A DNA stretch of 27,837 bases. Origin: Tardiphaga sp. (GTDB taxonomy: Bacteria > Pseudomonadota > Alphaproteobacteria > Rhizobiales > Xanthobacteraceae). The notes beneath the pieces are model-generated. The model had not been told where the DNA came from and searched no databases. It saw only the letters and a list, made by a program, of their open reading frames with translations. The translations under genes and the position numbers were made by a program. Positions 24,175 through 27,837 of the stretch are shown here, piece by piece (the first letter of the stretch is position 1; each line of letters begins with the position of its first letter). The stretch covers positions 1 to 27,837 of the forward strand of contig JAQGJF010000838.1 of NCBI GenBank assembly GCA_028290765.1, given 5' to 3'.

Positions 24175-24504
24175 TGGAGCGGTCTCTGTCTTTCGTGAAT
24201 CTCGATCGGGTGGAATATCCCGAAACGAGAGTGAGCCGACCTGCTCTCATTTAAAAGATAATAATTCATAGTTTGATCGATGCCGTCCGCGGCGGATATA
24301 CGAACCAAGAGGCAATAGTGATGGCACCATATTCCGTAACTTATTGATTATATTTAATTAATACTATTTCACGGCATCCTGGTATTTAAGAATTCAGAGT
24401 TAGAACGCCTCTGTTGGTATGAAATGAACATCCTATATTGAAAAATATTCATTTTATATGCATAGTTATTCCTCAAATTGCCTATATTTTGGACGGTAGA
24501 AAAA
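24175..24504. promoter_or_regulatory. AT-rich divergent control region
   Basis: 330 bases without a gene, strikingly richer in A and T than the rest of the window (for example around 24250-24270 and 24345-24365). It must hold the promoters of the ureohydrolase operon and of the LysR gene. LysR sites would be expected here, but I cannot name one with confidence. Confidence 0.5.
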
Positions 24505-25461
24505 ATGCAGCATGACCGGGAATACGACCTCGCGGATTTGGAGGCCTTCGTCACAGTCTGCGAAACCGGCAGCATGACCGACGCCGCCAAGCGAATGGGC
24601 GTAACGGAATCTGCGATTTCCCATACCGTCAGGCGGATGGAGCGCAGGCTGGGCGTCACGCTGTTCGACCGAAGTGTGAGGCCGTTGAAAATGACGGTTC
24701 TCGGAAACCAGCTTTTCCAACGTGGGCAGAAATTGCTCGGTGATGCTGCCGGCATCAACCACGAACTCCGGACCAAGGGACTGGTCAGACACGCCCATCT
24801 TGGCATTGGCATCATCGAAACGCTGGGAACCTGGTTCGCCGGTCAACTGATACAGGAGCTCGCGGCAAACGCCGCAACATGGACGATCGTCAGCGGCAGC
24901 AACAACGAACTGTGGAAACGATTTTATGCGCGCGAGCTTTCGGCACTGATCGTGCTCGAAGACAACGAACCAAGGCCGGGCGCCGTCAAACGGCAACTTC
25001 TAAAAGAGTCCGTCGTTCTTGCAACACCGCCCCGGCTGAGCCACCTCAGCCTGCAGGAACTGGCAGCCACCGTGCCGTTTGTCGGCGCGCATGCGAATTC
25101 AGGCTTCGGCAAGATGACGTCAACCTATTTTTCGCGGCTGAAAATCGACATTCCCCGGACCTGCACCTTGGGCAGTCTGGACGGTGTTTTGATGATGGTC
25201 GCCTATGGTTTCGGCTGGGCACTGGTGCCTTCGGTCTTGCTGCTTCGCGTCACACCGGAACGGCACCAGGTCTCAATCCGACCGCTGAGCACTCCCGCGA
25301 TGACGCGCCGCATCAGTCTGGCGACGAGAGAACATGAACTCGGTGCGCTGCCGGATCTGATAGAAGCCAACGCAAGACGCGTGTTCATCAGTCAGATCGA
25401 GCGCACGAACCGAGATCATCCCGAGCTTGCCGGAAAACTGCTGTTCGAAATCGACAACTGA
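24505..25461 (+). CDS. LysR-family transcriptional regulator
   Basis: 318 residues from the ATG at 24505. The N-terminal helix-turn-helix reads DLEAFVTVCETGSMTDAAKR, then MGVTESAISHTVRRMERRLG and VTLFDRS (11-57), which is a clear LysR signature. The effector domain (about 90-300) is less typical: WFAGQLIQELA, ALIVLEDN, SVVLATPPRLSHLSL and MVAYGFGWALVPSVLLL. The ribosome-binding site is weak (GGACGG 8 bases before the ATG). It is divergent from the ureohydrolase-transporter operon and is its probable activator, sensing the transported compound. It is the right-most intact gene of cassette B. Confidence 0.93.
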   Translation: MQHDREYDLADLEAFVTVCETGSMTDAAKRMGVTESAISHTVRRMERRLGVTLFDRSVRPLKMTVLGNQLFQRGQKLLGDAAGINHELRTKGLVRHAHLGIGIIETLGTWFAGQLIQELAANAATWTIVSGSNNELWKRFYARELSALIVLEDNEPRPGAVKRQLLKESVVLATPPRLSHLSLQELAATVPFVGAHANSGFGKMTSTYFSRLKIDIPRTCTLGSLDGVLMMVAYGFGWALVPSVLLLRVTPERHQVSIRPLSTPAMTRRISLATREHELGALPDLIEANARRVFISQIERTNRDHPELAGKLLFEIDN

Positions 25462-25821
25462 CCTCTTGGCTTTGTCCTTCGTGGTTGTCGAGCTTGTTCG
25501 TCGATCGCTAGAAGTTCGACTGGACGACAATATTTGCAGATATGCCAACCGCTTTCCATGGAGCGCCATTTAGATCGTCGCGTTGGCGCGGCTGCCCTGA
25601 GGCTACGTCGAAGGACAGGCCATGGCTTGCCCGCTGCAGGCGGCTCGCTTCGTCCTTCGCGACCTCCGCAGTGCCGCTTGATCCATAGTTTACCTAAGGA
25701 GATCGCATGAATAGCTCCGTGCGTGAGGGAGTGCGATCAGTTGCCGTGGCGATAACGTCATTTCGCTAGACTGAAAAACCCGACGAATTCAGATCGGTAG
25801 TCCGCCGTGTCGCCAGAATGG
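25462..25821. other. Non-coding right end of cassette B
   Basis: About 360 bases between the LysR gene and the right arm. No gene is supported apart from a possible 20-residue frame at 25707. If an integrase gene once stood next to the attachment site, this is where its remnant would be expected, but I recognise nothing of it in any frame. Confidence 0.4.
25707..25769 (+). CDS. Very short reading frame with strong ribosome-binding site
   Basis: Twenty residues beginning MNSSVREGVRSVAVAI, with AAGGAGATCGC directly before the ATG, the best-looking ribosome-binding site in cassette B. It stops at TAG (25767-25769). It could be a leader peptide, or the truncated start of a gene deleted at the cassette's right end. 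No family is recognised and it may be chance. Confidence 0.25.
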   Translation: MNSSVREGVRSVAVAITSFR

Positions 25822-25868
25822 TTGTCGGAATGAAATCTGAGGATTCGAACTAAGCCACTGAAAACAAA
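25822..25868. repeat. Right arm of cassette B
   Basis: Homologous to 19779-19824. TTGTCGGAATGAAATCTGA is the matched stretch, ending 28 bases from the tRNA. The motif TGTCGGAA lies at 25823-25830. It is immediately 3' of the complete tRNA gene. Confidence 0.75.
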
Positions 25869-25942
25869 TGGAGCGGGTGAAGGGAATCGAACCCTCGTAT
25901 TCAGCTTGGAAGGCTGCTGCTCTACCATTGAGCTACACCCGC
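25869..25942 (-). tRNA. tRNA-Gly(TCC)
   Basis: 74 bases including an encoded CCA. The acceptor arm is GCGGGTG/CACCCGC with discriminator T. The D-arm is GCTC-AATGGTA-GAGC. The anticodon loop CTTCCAA gives anticodon TCC (25908-25910). The T-arm contains the invariant TTCGATT. One non-Watson-Crick pair (G27-A43) is present at the top of the anticodon stem. It is the integration target: its 3' part occurs twice more at 17615 and 19825. Antisense translation of it gives the well-known false protein fragment GIEPSYSAWKAAALPLSYTR. Confidence 0.97.
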
Positions 25943-26254
25943 GTGGTGGCGATGCACTATCACGCCATGGTGCCGGCCTCAACCCATTGGCCGGGCACAA
26001 AACAGGGCATCCCGGCGGGCTCCGGCCGGCCTTTCCACCCCGAATCCGCGCAGTCTTTCCCCGCCCGCCAGACCGGGCTTGTACGACCCCCACTTTCCGG
26101 GTCTACTGACCCCGAGGCGCCGTTTCGGCGCCTGTTTGCGCGCTCCGATGCTGCAGCGTGCCATAGGCGATGCCGGCCAAAACCTGCCCGCGAAAGGGGT
26201 GGAGGCCGCTGCCGTTGAGGTCGCCCTCCCCACGCACCAACCGTGGAGACCCGC
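25943..26254. other. Intergenic region between tRNA-Gly and the CbbQ/NorQ gene
   Basis: 312 bases with no supported gene. A hairpin, AGGCGCCG-TTT-CGGCGCCT, lies at 26115-26133, followed only by GTTTG, so it is at best a weak terminator. No integrase or arm sequence is seen on this side of the tRNA. Confidence 0.5.
25956..25982 (-). promoter_or_regulatory. Possible tRNA-Gly promoter
   Basis: On the minus strand TTGAGG (25977-25982) and GATAGT (25956-25961) resemble -35 and -10 boxes, 15 bases apart, which is shorter than the usual 16-18. The position, 14 bases before the tRNA, is right. Confidence 0.3.
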
Positions 26255-27055
26255 ATGAACCTCAACGCCTACCTCGTCGCGATGGAACCCTTTTACCAGC
26301 CGGTCGGCGACGAGATCGCGATCTTTGCGGCGGCATTTGCCGAACGGCTGCCGGTGATGCTGAAGGGGCCGACCGGCTGCGGCAAGACCCGCTTCGTCGA
26401 ACACATGGCCTGGCGCCTCGGCAAGCCGCTGATCACGGTGGCCGCTCACGAGGACATGACCGCCTCCGACCTCGCCGGGCGCTATCTGCTCGAGCCCGCC
26501 GGCACGGTCTGGCATGACGGTCCGCTGACCCTGGCGGTCCGCCACGGCGCCATCTGCTATCTCGACGAGATCGTCGAGGCGCGCCAGGACACCACCGTCG
26601 TGATCCATCCCTTGACCGATGCGCGGCGCATCCTGGCGCTGGAAAAGCACAACGAGATCGTCGCCGCCCACGCCGATTTTCAGCTCACGATTTCCTACAA
26701 TCCGGGCTACCAGAGCGCCGTGAAGGACCTCAAGGAATCCACCAAGCAGCGTTTTCTCGCGATCGATTTCAACTATCCCTCGCCTGCCCTCGAGGCGGCC
26801 ATCGTGGCGCGCGAAGCCGGCACCGACGACAAGCTCGCCGCTATACTGGTCAGCATCGGCGAGCGTTCGCGCAACCTGCAAGGACACGGTCTCGACGAGG
26901 GCGCCTCGACCCGGATGCTGATCCATGCCGGCCGGCTGGTGCGCGCGGGACTGCCGCTGCCAACGGCGGTGCGCTCCAGCATCGTGCTGCCGATCACGGA
27001 TAACCCCGACATCCGCGAAGCGCTGAGCGCCGCGATCGAGGCCTGCCTGCCGTGA
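26255..27055 (+). CDS. CbbQ/NirQ/NorQ/GpvN-family AAA+ ATPase
   Basis: 266 residues, the usual length of this MoxR-related AAA+ group. Walker A is GPTGCGKT (38-45), Walker B is ICYLDEI (100-106), and the family's HEDMTASDLAGRY (65-77) and ISYNPGYQSAVKDLKESTKQ segments are present. It works with a VWA-domain CbbO/NorD partner to activate Rubisco or assemble nitric oxide reductase. The sequence alone does not tell which, and no cbbL or norB gene is in the window. The ATG at 26255 has GGAGA 5 bases before it; a GTG four codons earlier is less likely. The next gene starts within its stop codon (GTGA). Confidence 0.93.
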   Translation: MNLNAYLVAMEPFYQPVGDEIAIFAAAFAERLPVMLKGPTGCGKTRFVEHMAWRLGKPLITVAAHEDMTASDLAGRYLLEPAGTVWHDGPLTLAVRHGAICYLDEIVEARQDTTVVIHPLTDARRILALEKHNEIVAAHADFQLTISYNPGYQSAVKDLKESTKQRFLAIDFNYPSPALEAAIVAREAGTDDKLAAILVSIGERSRNLQGHGLDEGASTRMLIHAGRLVRAGLPLPTAVRSSIVLPITDNPDIREALSAAIEACLP

Positions 27056-27837
27056 ACACCGAAGCCGCTTCGGCGTCACTGCTGACACTGCCACGACCGG
27101 CCAGCGCCGCGGATCGGCTGCACCGGCTGATGCAAGCGCGCGAAAACCTGCGGCCGCTGTTCAGCGCGACCTTCGATCATCTCGCCGTGCGCTTTAAGCC
27201 CGACGATCTGGAGGCCTGGGCGGAAGCCGTGCTCGATCTCGCCGACGTCAACGCCGGGCCGTCCTGTCTCATCACGACCTGGAATCTCAGCAGGAGCCAG
27301 CCAGCCGCGGAAGGCATCGCACCGATCATCGCCGCCGCCCGTGCTGCTGCGGACATCTGTCGACATGCCGGCGCAGCGGCGGCGACCGCGACGATCGCAG
27401 CGCATCCGGTGGCGCGACGCCTGTTGGGCCACGACGCCCTTCCCCGCTGGTGGCGCACCATGGATGATCTGGCGCAGCAGGCGCCCGAATCCATCGAAAC
27501 CGTCGCATCGCATATGAGTCAGATCCTGTCGGCAGGCAGCGCCGACGCCTTCGGCAACTTCGTCGCCGCCGGCTTGAAAGCAGCATCCGGCAACAAAGCG
27601 CGGCGGCTGGCTTTTTTCTCGCTGCAGGACGCGCTGTCGCGGCGGCTGCTCGAACGCGCTTCGGCGGGTATAGGATTTGCCGAAGTCGAGCGCTGCACCA
27701 AGGCCTTCGGCACCTCGCTATGGGGAACGCCGCCGCTGCTGCGCAGCCTGGCGATGGATGGTGGGCAGGCGCCGCAGCGCCGCGCCTCGATCGCCGGCCC
27801 GCTGATCCGGTTGCCGGAATTTTACCGCGGGGTGCAG
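27052..27837 (+). CDS. CbbO/NorD-type protein, N-terminal part (3' end outside window)
   Basis: The GTG at 27052 overlaps the CbbQ/NorQ stop, and the frame is open for 262 codons to the end of the window. The visible part is the helical N-terminal region (MNTEAASASLLTLPRPASAA, then FDHLAVRFKPDDLEAWAE, WWRTMDDLAQQAP) ending with RRASIAGPLIRLPEFYRGV, which resembles the linker before the VWA domain in CbbO/NorD proteins. The VWA domain itself would lie beyond the window. Position and overlap with the ATPase gene make the partner role likely. Confidence 0.82.
   Translation, partial: MNTEAASASLLTLPRPASAADRLHRLMQARENLRPLFSATFDHLAVRFKPDDLEAWAEAVLDLADVNAGPSCLITTWNLSRSQPAAEGIAPIIAAARAAADICRHAGAAAATATIAAHPVARRLLGHDALPRWWRTMDDLAQQAPESIETVASHMSQILSAGSADAFGNFVAAGLKAASGNKARRLAFFSLQDALSRRLLERASAGIGFAEVERCTKAFGTSLWGTPPLLRSLAMDGGQAPQRRASIAGPLIRLPEFYRGVQ

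Larger units (their letters stand above)
19828..25871. mobile_element. Cassette B: tRNA-Gly-flanked integrase-less element
   Basis: A 6-kb segment between fragment copy 2 and the complete tRNA-Gly. It begins with the left arm at 19866-19968 and ends with the right arm at 25822-25868. Cargo is a full amino-acid-type ABC importer, an agmatinase-family enzyme and a divergent LysR regulator. The three motif sites are all of the G form: TTCCGACA (19903-19910), TGTCGGAA (19956-19963) and TGTCGGAA (25823-25830). No recombinase gene is present. Boundaries follow from the repeats; mobility is inference. Confidence 0.72.

Noticed and set aside
25868..26218. Plus-strand frame beginning ERVKGIEPSYSAWKA
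   Set aside because: It is the antisense translation of tRNA-Gly; this string is a known false annotation next to tRNA genes. The overlapping minus-strand frame at 25758-26093 is likewise the tRNA read through.
1..27837. CRISPR arrays, rRNA genes, complete insertion sequences, recombinase genes
   Set aside because: No regularly spaced repeats, rRNA-like sequence, transposase motifs or tyrosine/serine recombinase catalytic motifs were seen in any of the open frames.

Overview
The window looks like a high-GC alphaproteobacterial chromosome, probably Bradyrhizobium/Rhodopseudomonas-like. This is inferred from gene content and GC-rich third codon positions, not from a marker gene. It holds about 25 protein genes, one complete tRNA gene, several decayed or partial genes, and a tRNA-associated accessory region.

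Positions 1-9610 form a sugar-catabolism locus. On the plus strand a partial Gfo/Idh/MocA oxidoreductase, a ThuA-like protein and a LacI-family regulator run in series. Converging on them from the right is a minus-strand operon: a binding protein, two permeases and an ATPase of a carbohydrate ABC importer, then a TIM-barrel isomerase/epimerase and a second Gfo/Idh/MocA oxidoreductase. A second LacI regulator diverges from the binding-protein gene, with a perfect 14-bp palindrome between them. The likely scheme is uptake of a sugar or glycoside followed by oxidation and rearrangement.

Positions 9687-12540 carry small unrelated genes: a secreted Gly/Tyr/Arg-rich small protein with a strong terminator, a candidate structured small RNA with its own terminator, a tandem YegP-domain protein, an L-2-haloacid dehalogenase with a TTG start, a coiled-coil hypothetical protein, and the wreck of an AbiEii-type toxin gene behind a possibly intact partner. 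Positions 12734-17559 are an iron-acquisition operon: TonB-dependent receptor, iron-type periplasmic binding protein, PepSY-TM membrane protein.

Positions 17615-25942 are the most interesting part. The only complete tRNA, tRNA-Gly(TCC), lies at the right end on the minus strand. Two further copies of its 3' 41-44 bases lie at 17615 and 19825. They divide the region into two tandem cassettes. Cassette A (2.2 kb) holds an alpha/beta hydrolase and a GntR regulator. Cassette B (6 kb) holds an amino-acid-type ABC importer, an agmatinase-family ureohydrolase and a LysR regulator. Both cassettes start with the same roughly 100-bp left arm and end with the same roughly 47-bp right arm. Each carries three copies of an 8-bp motif, TGTCRGAA, at conserved spacing, and the variable base is A in all three sites of cassette A and G in all three of cassette B. 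Neither cassette has a recognisable integrase. They look like integrase-less elements, moved in trans, that accreted one after another at the same tRNA gene.

To the right of the tRNA the ordinary chromosome resumes with a CbbQ/NorQ-type AAA ATPase and the start of its CbbO/NorD-type partner, which runs off the window.
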